Made by a program: the position numbers and the translations under genes
Shown: positions 17,909-26,200 of the stretch, piece by piece
Layout of the letters: each line of letters starts with the position of its first letter
Numbering within the stretch: the first letter of the stretch is position 1
Notes under the pieces: generated by a model
The model's database searches: none
The model's input: only the letters and a program-made list of their open reading frames with translations
Told to the model about the DNA's origin: nothing
From: an uncultured Gemmatimonadota bacterium
GTDB lineage: Bacteria; Gemmatimonadota; Gemmatimonadetes; Gemmatimonadales; Gemmatimonadaceae
Direction of reading: 5' to 3'
DNA length: 64,000 bases
Assembly (NCBI GenBank): GCA_903910555.1
Contig: CAIVZZ010000013.1
Span: 204,461-268,460, forward strand

Positions 17909-19270
17909 ATGAAGCTCCGCGCGGCGTTCACCTTTGCGGCGCTCCTCACCATGGGCGCGGCCACCGGCACAGGCGTACTGGACGCACAGACGCTTCCTGC
18001 CGCGCCGCGAACGTTTACGCTGAAGAGCGGCATGCGCGTGACGCTCGCGCACACCGGCAGCGCAAGCAAAGCGGCAATCGCACTTGTCCTCGAAACCGGC
18101 GAGATCGACGAACCATCGTTCGGACCCGGGCTCGCCGCGCTGACCGCGGACATTTTGCTGGAAGGCACTGTCGCGCGACCCGCAAAACAGATCCCGATCG
18201 AAACAGCCGCGCTCGGCACCAAGCTGGATATCCGCGCCGGCCCCGTCGCAACCACGCTCACAGGCGAAGTGGAAAGCGCGCGTATCCCCCGCTTTCTCTC
18301 GCTGATTGCCGATCTCGTCCGCCATCCGCTGCTCGATACCGCGGGATTCTCGCGCGCGCGCCGCCGTGCACTGGCGTCGCTCGACAGCTCGCTGCGAAAC
18401 CAGAGCGATCTCGCGAAACAACAGTGGCGCGCGATCATCTTCCCCGACGGACCGTTCGGCCATCCGTACGCGATCGCCTCGACACTCAGCATGCTCCAGC
18501 TCGGCCACGTGCGCAACGTGTACGACGACAACTACTCCGCGTCGCGCGCACATCTCTACATCAGCGGCGTCTTCGACGACGCCGCGACCGAGTTCAGCGT
18601 CCGCGAGATTTTCAGCGACTGGAAAGCGGGAATGCCGCCGAAGCCGGTTTCGATTCATGCCGTCACCGTGCATGAACTCGTGGCCGTGGATCAACCGGGT
18701 GCGCGGCGCAGCGTCACCTGGATCGGCCTCCCGGTGATCGATCCTGCCGACCGCGAGTTCGCGAAGCTGGAAGTCGCCGACATGCTGCTCGCGGGCCACG
18801 ACAGTTCGCGTGTGCCGCTCGCGATCGCGTCGATCGAGGGCGAACCGCCGCGGGCGGCTTCATCGATCTGGCAGCGTCGAAATGCCACGTACTGGGTTGC
18901 CGCGATCGATGTGCGCACCGCGAACACCGGCGCGGCGCTCGCCGCGCTCATTCGCGCGCTCGCCGACATCAAAGCCGAGGCGCCGCTCGAAGACGAAGTG
19001 AACCGTGCACGTGCCCGCGTGATCGCCGCGTTCGAAGCCCGCAACAACTCGCGTGACGGCCTGCTTTCCATCATGCAGTTCATGGACGAACACTCGCTGG
19101 GCGACGGCTGGCGCACGGATTATGTGAAGCGCGTCAAAGCCGTCACGCGCGAGGATGTGCGCACCGCGATCGCCACCTATCTCGATCCCACGCGCATGGC
19201 TGTGGCCATCGTCGGCGATCGCGCGGTGATCGAACCTCAGCTCACGAAGCTCCGGCCACCCCTGCCGTAG
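17909..19270 (+). CDS. M16 (pitrilysin/insulinase) family protein without the zinc-binding motif
   Basis: 453 residues with a signal peptide (MKLRAAFTFAALLTMGAA, then DAQTLP). The domain order is that of M16B: an N-terminal domain beginning FTLKSGMRVTLAH and a C-terminal domain with IGLPVIDPADREFAKLEVADMLL, with paired YDDNYSASRAHLYISG and LDPTRMAVAIVG segments. In active members the first domain carries HxxEH near residue 60-70; here that place reads SFGPGLAALTADILLEGT, with no His pair. So this is probably the non-peptidase half of an M16B pair or a chaperone-like homologue. No active partner is in the window. It diverges from the methyltransferase gene. Confidence 0.88.
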   Translation: MKLRAAFTFAALLTMGAATGTGVLDAQTLPAAPRTFTLKSGMRVTLAHTGSASKAAIALVLETGEIDEPSFGPGLAALTADILLEGTVARPAKQIPIETAALGTKLDIRAGPVATTLTGEVESARIPRFLSLIADLVRHPLLDTAGFSRARRRALASLDSSLRNQSDLAKQQWRAIIFPDGPFGHPYAIASTLSMLQLGHVRNVYDDNYSASRAHLYISGVFDDAATEFSVREIFSDWKAGMPPKPVSIHAVTVHELVAVDQPGARRSVTWIGLPVIDPADREFAKLEVADMLLAGHDSSRVPLAIASIEGEPPRAASSIWQRRNATYWVAAIDVRTANTGAALAALIRALADIKAEAPLEDEVNRARARVIAAFEARNNSRDGLLSIMQFMDEHSLGDGWRTDYVKRVKAVTREDVRTAIATYLDPTRMAVAIVGDRAVIEPQLTKLRPPLP

Positions 19271-19318
19271 CACGAGCGGGACCGACGGCGCGATCGAATG
19301 CCAACCATTTCAAGCCAC

Positions 19319-19349
19319 CTGCAGTCTTAACCATGAGTTAATCCTGCAG
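19319..19349. promoter_or_regulatory. 31-bp near-palindrome upstream of the TonB-receptor-like gene
   Basis: The sequence has the form CTGCAG-2-TTAAC-5-GTTAA-2-CTGCAG, with 22 of 31 positions symmetric. It lies 68-98 bp before the GTG at 19417. The outer CTGCAG and inner TTAAC/GTTAA half-sites look like an operator for a dimeric regulator. A short terminator-like role for the M16 gene is an alternative, but no T-run follows. Confidence 0.4.
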
Positions 19350-19416
19350 TTCTTGACCCGCGGACCTCGGACTGCAACTGTATTAGGCAACTAATACACA
19401 TCTTCCGGAGCCTGAC

Positions 19417-22407
19417 GTGCCCCAACAGCAAAGAACAGCCGCCCGGGGATGGGCGGTGGCGATCGCGGCATTGGTAATCGCGCTGGTCTGCGTCGCCCGC
19501 CCTGCACTCGCGCAGGATCCGGATGTCGATGTCATTCGAGGCCGGCTCGTCAGGCCCGACTCCTCGCCCGTCGTGGGTGCGCAGGTAAAACTCACTGCGG
19601 CGAGCAACGGCGTCACGCGCAGCACGCGCTCCGATGCGCAGGGTCGCTTCTCGATCATCTTCCAGAACGGCGGCGGCGATTACACGGTCAACATCACCGC
19701 GATCGGATTCGCGCCGCAGGAGTTCCGGCTGCGCCGCGAGGGCGAGGAGGAAGTGCTCCGCGTCAACGTCGTCATGAAGGCGATGGCGCAGAATATGGAC
19801 GCGGTGCGGATCGCGGAATCGAAACGGCCGCGCGCCGAACAGATCGCAACTGAACTTGGCAGCGCAGGTGGCGTGGCTGGATCGGGCGCGCTGCCGGCGA
19901 ATCTGCAAGGCGACCTCACAGCGATGGCCTCACTGATCCCCGGCTTCGCGCTTCTATACAATGCGGACGGCACACCGGCTGGATTCTCCGCGCTCGGCCT
20001 GGCGGCAAATCAAAACACCGTCACGATGAACGGCGTAACATCCGCGGCCACTTCCATTCCGCGTGATGCCAACGTCTACACGCGCATTTCAACAACCACG
20101 GCTGACGCATCACGCGGCGGCTTCAGCGGTGCAAACACCTCGCTCGTTCAGTTCGGCGGCTCACCGTTCACGTCGCACTCACTGCGGATCACGCTCGACG
20201 ATCCCGCGCTGCAGTGGTCGGACCCGGCAGCGTCGTCGCTCAATGCACAGTTCAGGAACATCGCCATCAGCGGCAACGCGGCCGGCGAGATCGTGCCCGA
20301 ACAATCGCTCTACAGCGTCTCGTATCAGCTGGGCCGTCGTACGAGCCCGCTGAACACGCTGCTGAGGGCCGACAGCACCGGACTTGCACGGCTCGGACTC
20401 TCGCCGGATTCGGTTGCGCAGTTCGAACGCACGCTTCGCGCGCTTGGGATTCCCTTCACCGCGAGCGCCACACCGGCCGAACGCGCGACGGAGAGTGGTT
20501 CGCTGCTCGCGCGATTCGATTTCAATCCGCAAAACAGCACCAATGGCGCGACGTTCAACACAACCATCAACGCGAACTTCAACAACACCGGCGCGTCGGC
20601 CCTCGGGTCACGATCGCTGCCGAGTTTCGGCGGCGCCAATACAACATCGCGCGGAAGCCTGCAGACGTACGCGTCGATGAATGTGGGTTCAAGCTTTCTC
20701 AATGAAACGCGCTTCGGCATCGACTACAGCAACAGCACCGGATCTCCGTATATCGGACTTCCTCAGGGAACCGTGCTCGTCACCTCGACCGATCCAACGG
20801 GCGGCATCAACCTGAACAACCTGCAGTTCGGCAGCGGGTCGTCGCTCTCGCGCTCGGCGCGGACGGGCGTCGTACAGCTGACCGACAACCTTTCCTGGTT
20901 CAACGAAGACAGCAAGCACCGGCTGAAGCTCAGCATGGATCCGCGTTACGAGTGGTACAACCAGATCGAAGAAGCAAACACGCTCGGTACTTTCTCGTAC
21001 AACTCGCTCGCCGATCTCGCGGCCGGCACGCCGGCGTCGTTTGTCCGGCGCATTGGAGCTGAGGACCGCAGCGGCGCGCTCGCCGGTACGTCGCTCTCGC
21101 TCACGGACACATGGCGCAAGACGAACACACTCCAGTTTCAGTATGGACTGCGCGCAGATGCGTTCACGTTCCTGACGAATCCCGCATACAATCCCGAGAT
21201 CGACCAGCTCTTTGCGTTGCGCACCGATCACGTCCCCGACGCATTCGGCATCAGCCCGCGATTCGGATTCAGCTGGACCGTGGGGCACGCGCCGAAGACC
21301 GCAAACACACAGTTCGGTCCGTCGAACCTCGGAATCCTCAGTGGCTCGGTCGGACGATATTGGCAGACGCTCACCGCCAATTCAATCTCCGACGCATTCG
21401 ATAACACCGGGTTGGCGAGCGGTGCGCAGCAAGTCAGCTGTATCGGTTCCGCGGTGCCCACGCCGACGTGGAACACCTATCTCGCAAATCCCGCGTCGAT
21501 CCCGACCGCCTGCGCGGACGGCACGTCAGGCAGCGCGTTTGCACTGAGTCAGCCGAGGGTGTCGACCTACGATCCGTCGTACCAACCGCCATCGTCGTGG
21601 CGCGCCAGTTTGCGCTGGGCCAGCTATCTCACCGCGAAGCTACGCATCTCGTTCGACTTGCAGTATTCGCTCAATCAGCATCAAGCGTCGTACGTCGATC
21701 GCAACTTCGTCTCCACTCCGGCATTCACGCTCGCGAATGAAGGCGGACGTCCGGTCTATGTGAATCCTGCTGCGATCGTGCCCGCCACCGGAGCCGTCGC
21801 ACTCTCCGCATCACGCTTTTCGCCTGACTTCGCCCAGGTGTACAACAACCTTGGCGACGGTCAGTCGCGTTCACGTCAGCTGACCGTGACATTCGCACCG
21901 CAGTCGACGGGGTTCTGCTTCAGCGGCTGCCCGTTTTATTGGTACGTCAGCTGGACAACAGTGCGTGTCGACGACGAAGTGCGCGGATTCGGCGGCAACA
22001 CCGGCGCAAATCCTCTGCTCTTTCAGTGGGGACGATCGTCGGGCGACATCCAGCATCAAATCAACTTCAGCGTTCAAAAATCATATGGCGCGGCGCTGCA
22101 GCTGACGGTGACAGGAACATTCCGGAGCGGAGTGCCATTCACTCCGACCGTCGGCGGCGACGTCAACGGCGACGGCTCCTACAACGACCGCGCGTTCGTC
22201 TTCAATCCCGCGACCACGAGCGATACCGCGGTCGCAGCGGGGATGCGTTCGATTCTCGCGAGCGCCCCGTCGGGAGTGAAGAGCTGCCTGCTCGCACAAC
22301 TCGGGCAGGTCGCTGCGCGAAACTCGTGCCGTGGTCCGTGGACGGCGTCGAACTTTACCGCGAAGCTCAACTTCCGCCCTCAGGGGGCGGGTCGTGGGAT
22401 CGCGTGA
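19417..22407 (+). CDS. TonB-dependent-receptor-like outer membrane protein with carboxypeptidase-regulatory domain, N-terminal 996 residues (frameshifted)
   Basis: GTG start preceded by CCGGAG at 19402-19407; a signal peptide ends near PALAQ (about residue 33). Residues about 40-110 form a carboxypeptidase-regulatory-like beta domain (IRGRLVRPDSSPVVGAQVKL and GFAPQEFRLRREGEEE). A plug-like part follows (LPANLQGDLTAMASLIPGF, then MNGVTSAATSIPRDANVYTR). The remainder, roughly residues 250-990, is a large beta barrel. The frame stops at 22407 after NFRPQGAGRGIA, while the next frame continues NFALSIANPLTGLD, the expected barrel sequence. A missing G in the run at 22383-22387 would restore it. 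The product would lie in the outer membrane. It is an orphan receptor; no ligand can be inferred. Confidence 0.85.
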   Translation: MPQQQRTAARGWAVAIAALVIALVCVARPALAQDPDVDVIRGRLVRPDSSPVVGAQVKLTAASNGVTRSTRSDAQGRFSIIFQNGGGDYTVNITAIGFAPQEFRLRREGEEEVLRVNVVMKAMAQNMDAVRIAESKRPRAEQIATELGSAGGVAGSGALPANLQGDLTAMASLIPGFALLYNADGTPAGFSALGLAANQNTVTMNGVTSAATSIPRDANVYTRISTTTADASRGGFSGANTSLVQFGGSPFTSHSLRITLDDPALQWSDPAASSLNAQFRNIAISGNAAGEIVPEQSLYSVSYQLGRRTSPLNTLLRADSTGLARLGLSPDSVAQFERTLRALGIPFTASATPAERATESGSLLARFDFNPQNSTNGATFNTTINANFNNTGASALGSRSLPSFGGANTTSRGSLQTYASMNVGSSFLNETRFGIDYSNSTGSPYIGLPQGTVLVTSTDPTGGINLNNLQFGSGSSLSRSARTGVVQLTDNLSWFNEDSKHRLKLSMDPRYEWYNQIEEANTLGTFSYNSLADLAAGTPASFVRRIGAEDRSGALAGTSLSLTDTWRKTNTLQFQYGLRADAFTFLTNPAYNPEIDQLFALRTDHVPDAFGISPRFGFSWTVGHAPKTANTQFGPSNLGILSGSVGRYWQTLTANSISDAFDNTGLASGAQQVSCIGSAVPTPTWNTYLANPASIPTACADGTSGSAFALSQPRVSTYDPSYQPPSSWRASLRWASYLTAKLRISFDLQYSLNQHQASYVDRNFVSTPAFTLANEGGRPVYVNPAAIVPATGAVALSASRFSPDFAQVYNNLGDGQSRSRQLTVTFAPQSTGFCFSGCPFYWYVSWTTVRVDDEVRGFGGNTGANPLLFQWGRSSGDIQHQINFSVQKSYGAALQLTVTGTFRSGVPFTPTVGGDVNGDGSYNDRAFVFNPATTSDTAVAAGMRSILASAPSGVKSCLLAQLGQVAARNSCRGPWTASNFTAKLNFRPQGAGRGIA

Positions 22408-23120
22408 ACTTTGCGCTCTCCATCGCGAATCCGCTCACCGGCCTCGACGCAGTCGTTCATCACGGGCAGCTCGAAGGCTGGGGCCAGCCCGCATTTCCGG
22501 ATCCCACGCTGCTCTACGTCCGCGGTTTCAACGCGCAGACCAACAGCTACATCTACGCAGTGAACCAGCGCTTCGGAGAGACCCGGGCCGCGCTGTCGAT
22601 CCCGACTGCACCATTTCAGGCTACGCTCGAGATGCGGATCAACATCGGGCCGCAATACGAGAGTCAGATGGGCAAAATGGCGGAGCGGCAGGCGAAGCCA
22701 TTGGGCAAACCAGCGCTCGACGAACGCATGGTCAAGGCGCGTTACTCCGGCAACTTTCAGCAGATTCTCTCGCAGCTCTTGCAGCAGAAGGACTCGCTCG
22801 GCCTCACGCCAACGCAGATTGATTCTGCCGGGAAACTCTTCGCAAAGTTCAACGTGCTTTCGGATTCGATCTTTGCGCCGCTCTCGAAGTTCATCGTGGC
22901 CGCACCGCGCAAAGGCTCCGATGCGGAAGTCGGTCACAAACTCATGCTGGCGCAGCAGAAAGTGCAGCTCCCGGCGGCGGATCTGCTCGACGCGCTGCGT
23001 CTGCTGCTGACGCCCGCCCAGATCAAGAAACTGCGACCACCGATGAGCTATCAGCTCGATCCGGGCTTCATACAATTCACGCGCGAGCAGGCTGCAAAGC
23101 CGCCGTACTTCGGATTCTGA
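22381..23120 (+). CDS. Continuation of the TonB-receptor-like protein in the next frame, with LTxxQ-like C-terminal helical extension
   Basis: This frame continues the barrel (SWDRVNFALSIANPLTGLDAV, FGETRAALSIPTAPFQ, ATLEMRINIGPQYESQM) and then leaves the barrel for about 150 helical residues. That tail contains LGLTPTQIDSAGKLFAKF and RLLLTPAQIKKLRPP, two LTPxQ motifs resembling the Spy/CpxP (LTXXQ) family, and ends in PPYFGF. The last barrel strand would therefore not be the C-terminus, and the tail would be periplasmic. It has no start of its own; it needs one inserted G at 22383-22387, or a -1 frameshift, to be joined to the N-terminal part. Joined length would be about 1,235 residues. Confidence 0.75.
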
Positions 23121-23221
23121 ACCACAATTGTCAGCGAGATGACGTCGGCATACGTACGGACTTTTTGTGAACGATGCACGCGGTTAACTTCCGCGCCCGA
23201 CCCCTCACTCAAATCCGCACA

Positions 23222-23740
23222 ATGTCCCGACTGCACACGCTCACCGGCGCCGTCGCCACTCTCTTTGCCGCGGCCTCACTCGGCGCGCAGACTCCGCATG
23301 TAACCGCTGCGACGCCGGAACAGGCGGGCGCGTATCTGCTGATCGTCGGCAGCTGCCACGATTGCCACACCCCGAACTGGGTCGAGTCCGGGGGGAAGAC
23401 GTCGAAAGATTCGCTCATGACCGGCCGGGGCGTCGGTTTCATGGGCTCATGGGGCGTGAACTACGCCAAGAATCTCCGCGTGATCGTCGACCGCCAGGGC
23501 GAAGAGCATTGGGTGAAAACGCTCAAAACGGCCGATGATGGCGACGGCCACCTGCCGATGCCCTGGCACAACACCGCACTGATGTCGGACGACGACCTGC
23601 GCGCGATGTGGAAGTACATCAAGTCGCTCGGACCTGCTCAGGGCGAACGGATTCCGCGCGGCGTCGCGCCCGGCAAAGCAGCACCGGGGCCGTACATCGA
23701 TCTCAAAACCGTCAAGCCGGATACGGTCAAGAAGCCGTAG
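23222..23740 (+). CDS. Exported c-type cytochrome
   Basis: 172 residues from the ATG at 23222, which gives a typical signal peptide ending ASLGAQTP; the upstream ATG at 23174 would put charged residues before it. The haem site is C45-HD-C48-H49. A candidate distal Met lies in HLPMPWHNTALM, followed by SDDDLRAMWKYIKSLGP, the C-terminal helix typical of small monohaem cytochromes. It would carry electrons in the periplasm; its partner is unknown. It lies downstream of the frameshifted receptor gene after 101 bp, and could be co-expressed with it. Confidence 0.85.
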   Translation: MSRLHTLTGAVATLFAAASLGAQTPHVTAATPEQAGAYLLIVGSCHDCHTPNWVESGGKTSKDSLMTGRGVGFMGSWGVNYAKNLRVIVDRQGEEHWVKTLKTADDGDGHLPMPWHNTALMSDDDLRAMWKYIKSLGPAQGERIPRGVAPGKAAPGPYIDLKTVKPDTVKKP

Positions 23741-23826
23741 CTGTTACTCAGATGCGTTCTGTGGGGTATGTGGAAGGAAGAACAGATCCACTTGCCACTC
23801 TCACAGAGAAGTCCTAGCCTATCCAT

Positions 23827-24654
23827 ATGCTTCGACGCCTGATCCTCGCCGGCGCTGCAATCGCAGCGCCGCTCGCAGCGCAGAACGCGCCGCCTCCGGC
23901 GAAGCCTGCGCATTTTCAGGGTCAGGTCGTCGATACGCTCGGGCACCCGCTTCGATCGGCAGTCGTCGAGACGGATGATCCGCCGAAGGCGACTGTTTCT
24001 GACGATTCGGGTTTCTTCAAATTCGCGGAACTGCCAGCGGGACCGATCACGGTTCGCGTCCGCCGGATTGGCTTCGAAGGAATCGAGTTCCAGCTGCGCT
24101 TGCTGGCGGATTCCACGGTGAGCGTAGGCGTGAAGCTCGTCCCGACCGTGCAATTGCTCGAGGCGGTGACCGTCGACGCCAACGCGGAGGCTACGCATCC
24201 GCAGCTCGCGCAAACCGGATTTTATCAGCGCATGCGCGCCGGGTGGGGCCACATGGTCACACCGGAGCAGATCGATCGCATGCGCAGCGCCGCAACGAAC
24301 GCGTCCTCATTCCTGCAGGACATCGTCGGCGTGAAAGTCGTGCACGGTCAGGCGACCCGGACCACGGGCCGCAACGGACGAGGGGGTGGCGGCGGTGGAG
24401 GCGGCGGCGCGATGATCATGGGGAAAACGCCGAAAGGCGCCGACTGCGTCATGAACCTCATCCTGAACGGAACGGCGGTGAAGCTCGCGCCGGGTGAGAC
24501 GTTCGACATGTGGTTGACGACGACCGAGGTCTACGCGATCGAGACGTACGCACACGCCACCGAAATCCCGGCGGAATATCAGCAGCTGCTCGGCAATGAT
24601 TTCTGCGGCGCCGTAGTGGTGTGGACCACCTCGAAGATGACGCTGAAGCCCTAA
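23827..24654 (+). CDS. Exported protein with carboxypeptidase-regulatory-like domain
   Basis: 275 residues. A signal peptide (MLRRLILAGAAIAAPLAAQ) leads to a carboxypeptidase-regulatory-like beta domain (about residues 30-110; FQGQVVDTLGHPLRSAVV and GFFKFAELPAGPITVRVRRIGFE). The remainder resembles the start of a TonB plug (SSFLQDIVGVKVVHG) but the protein stops without a barrel. A run of nine or more Gly lies near residue 190, followed by a Cys-containing segment (KGADCVMNLILNG; LLGNDFCGAVVVWT) that could form a disulfide. It may be a free-standing plug-type lid or an interaction protein. Its gene ends 7 bp from the convergent membrane-protein gene. Confidence 0.8.
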   Translation: MLRRLILAGAAIAAPLAAQNAPPPAKPAHFQGQVVDTLGHPLRSAVVETDDPPKATVSDDSGFFKFAELPAGPITVRVRRIGFEGIEFQLRLLADSTVSVGVKLVPTVQLLEAVTVDANAEATHPQLAQTGFYQRMRAGWGHMVTPEQIDRMRSAATNASSFLQDIVGVKVVHGQATRTTGRNGRGGGGGGGGGAMIMGKTPKGADCVMNLILNGTAVKLAPGETFDMWLTTTEVYAIETYAHATEIPAEYQQLLGNDFCGAVVVWTTSKMTLKP

Positions 24655-24661
24655 CCGGCCA

Positions 24662-25207
24662 TCATCGCGTACACGGCCTCGGCGTACGCGGCCCGCTCAC
24701 TTCAGTCGTCACATCGAACGCCGCCTGCACGCTGATCAACGCGAGCAGCGCCAGCACCGACACCGCAATCCGCGGTTTGAAGTTCGAGCGGCGCAGCAGC
24801 CACCACCCGGCGATGATGATCGGCAGCTCGACAATGAAATCGAGCCAGCCCCAGCGATAGATGTAGAGTCCGACCACAGGTCCGTCCGGCCAGAGCACCT
24901 TGCGCCCCGTGATGAAATCGGGCGGCAAGTGAAGTACAACGAGGCCGGCGACGATCAGCGCAGTCACCGCGCTGCGCGTGTGAAGAAACGCCGCGCATCC
25001 GAATAACGTCGCAAGCACCGCCACAACCGGCAGTGAATGCGAAAAGAGCCCCTCGGGATTGCAGTATTTCCCGAGCGAGAGCGCACCGTCGACCATATCG
25101 GGCGCGACAGATGCGGCGAGCAGCCACAGAATTGGCGCCGCCGATCCAGACTCCCGTCGGTCGAGCGCGCGCGCGCCGCTTGCGATGCCAATGTGGCCCA
25201 CGATCAT
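24662..25207 (-). CDS. Membrane protein, possible metal-dependent hydrolase (YdjM/DUF457-like)
   Basis: 181 residues from the ATG at 25207 (MIVGHIGIASGARAL); an upstream ATG at 25252 is less likely as it overlaps sequence before the divergent gene. Four to five hydrophobic segments are visible. Conserved-looking polar residues sit where the YdjM/DUF457 membrane hydrolases have them: GHIGIA at the N-terminus, PDMVDG, FSHSLPV and LHLPPDFITGRKVLWP. They would make a His/Asp metal site at the membrane. The family's substrate is unknown. It lies divergent to the universal stress protein. Confidence 0.6.
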   Translation of the reverse strand: MIVGHIGIASGARALDRRESGSAAPILWLLAASVAPDMVDGALSLGKYCNPEGLFSHSLPVVAVLATLFGCAAFLHTRSAVTALIVAGLVVLHLPPDFITGRKVLWPDGPVVGLYIYRWGWLDFIVELPIIIAGWWLLRRSNFKPRIAVSVLALLALISVQAAFDVTTEVSGPRTPRPCTR

Positions 25208-25393
25208 GCGCACAAGTTCATCAGTTGAGCGCGCAGCGTGCAACTCCAGCACGAAGAACGCGTCGGGGATCCCCCGATGAAAGTCGGGCGGAATATCCGA
25301 CAGCGGCGCTCCCTGCGATCACCGAGACTGAAGGTGCAGCAAGGCCCGATCTCGGTCCGCATGCTCGCACCGCACGTCACGAAGGAGTCCGCC

Positions 25394-26200
25394 ATGCCAA
25401 ACAATCTGCTCGTCCCGCTGGACGGCTCGCCGCTCGCAGACGAAGCCGTCGCGCACGCCGCTGAAATTGCGCGACGCGTCGATGGATCGCTGCATCTCGT
25501 ACGCGTTCATACGCCGCTCAGCTCGTTCGTTCCGGCTTCGGATTCGTCCGTCTTGATTCCAGACCCGGTCCTCGATGAACGGCTCCGGGTCGGCGCCGAG
25601 CAATGGCTCGAGCGGCGCGCCAGCGCCGTTGCCGAGCTGAACAACATTCCGGTGACATGGGAACTTCGAATGGGGATCCCCGAGGCAGAAATCGCGATCG
25701 CGAGTTCGGAACGGCGTTCACGACTGATCGTCTGCACAACGCGTGGCTCCGGCAGTGCGGCCGGCGCGCTGCTCGGCAGCGTGGCCGACAGCATTATCCG
25801 TTTTGCAAAGTGCCCGGTGCTCGCGATGTCCCGCCGTGCGGCCGCGCGCGATGTCACGCTGCACCGGATGCTCGTGCTGCTCGACGGCTCGGAAGCGTCT
25901 AGCACGATCCAACCGCACGCAGAATGGCTGGCGCGCGCATTCGCGGCGGGTGTCGAGTATCTGCGGCTGATGCCGGCGCCGCCGCATCCCGCCGACGCAA
26001 TTCGCAGGCACATCGCCGCGACGAATCCGGATGTGATCGCGCTGGCTACGCATGGCCGGGGGCTCAGCCGGATTTTTCTCGGCGGAGTGGCGGATGAACT
26101 CGTGCGCACGGGCGACAGGCCAATCCTGGTATTCAGGCCGCACGAATCATCGTGGACGAAAGTCGCGTCCGCCTCGTCTATTCTCTTGTCGGCAGGGTGA
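25394..26200 (+). CDS. Universal stress protein, tandem two-domain form
   Basis: 268 residues from ATG 25394, placed by the ribosome-binding site AAGGAG at 25382-25387; upstream in-frame codons up to 25238 lack one. Domain 1 (about residues 1-145) begins NNLLVPLDGSPLADEAVAHA and has the ATP-loop-like GSGSAAGALLGSVADSIIRFAKCPVLAM. Domain 2 begins HRMLVLLDGSEAS and has THGRGLSRIFLGGVADELVRTGDRPILVF. The Gly/Ser pattern in both suggests that nucleotide binding is possible. Such proteins help cells survive energy, redox or antibiotic stress. The 3' end overlaps the tail of the divergently oriented histidine kinase gene by 23 bp. Confidence 0.93.
   Translation: MPNNLLVPLDGSPLADEAVAHAAEIARRVDGSLHLVRVHTPLSSFVPASDSSVLIPDPVLDERLRVGAEQWLERRASAVAELNNIPVTWELRMGIPEAEIAIASSERRSRLIVCTTRGSGSAAGALLGSVADSIIRFAKCPVLAMSRRAAARDVTLHRMLVLLDGSEASSTIQPHAEWLARAFAAGVEYLRLMPAPPHPADAIRRHIAATNPDVIALATHGRGLSRIFLGGVADELVRTGDRPILVFRPHESSWTKVASASSILLSAG

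Noticed and set aside
17902..18531. Upstream extension of the methyltransferase frame to 18531
   Set aside because: It is antisense to the M16 gene and has no methyltransferase motif.
17011..19270. Restriction-modification system
   Set aside because: Only the methyltransferase is present; the neighbour is an M16 protein, not a nuclease.
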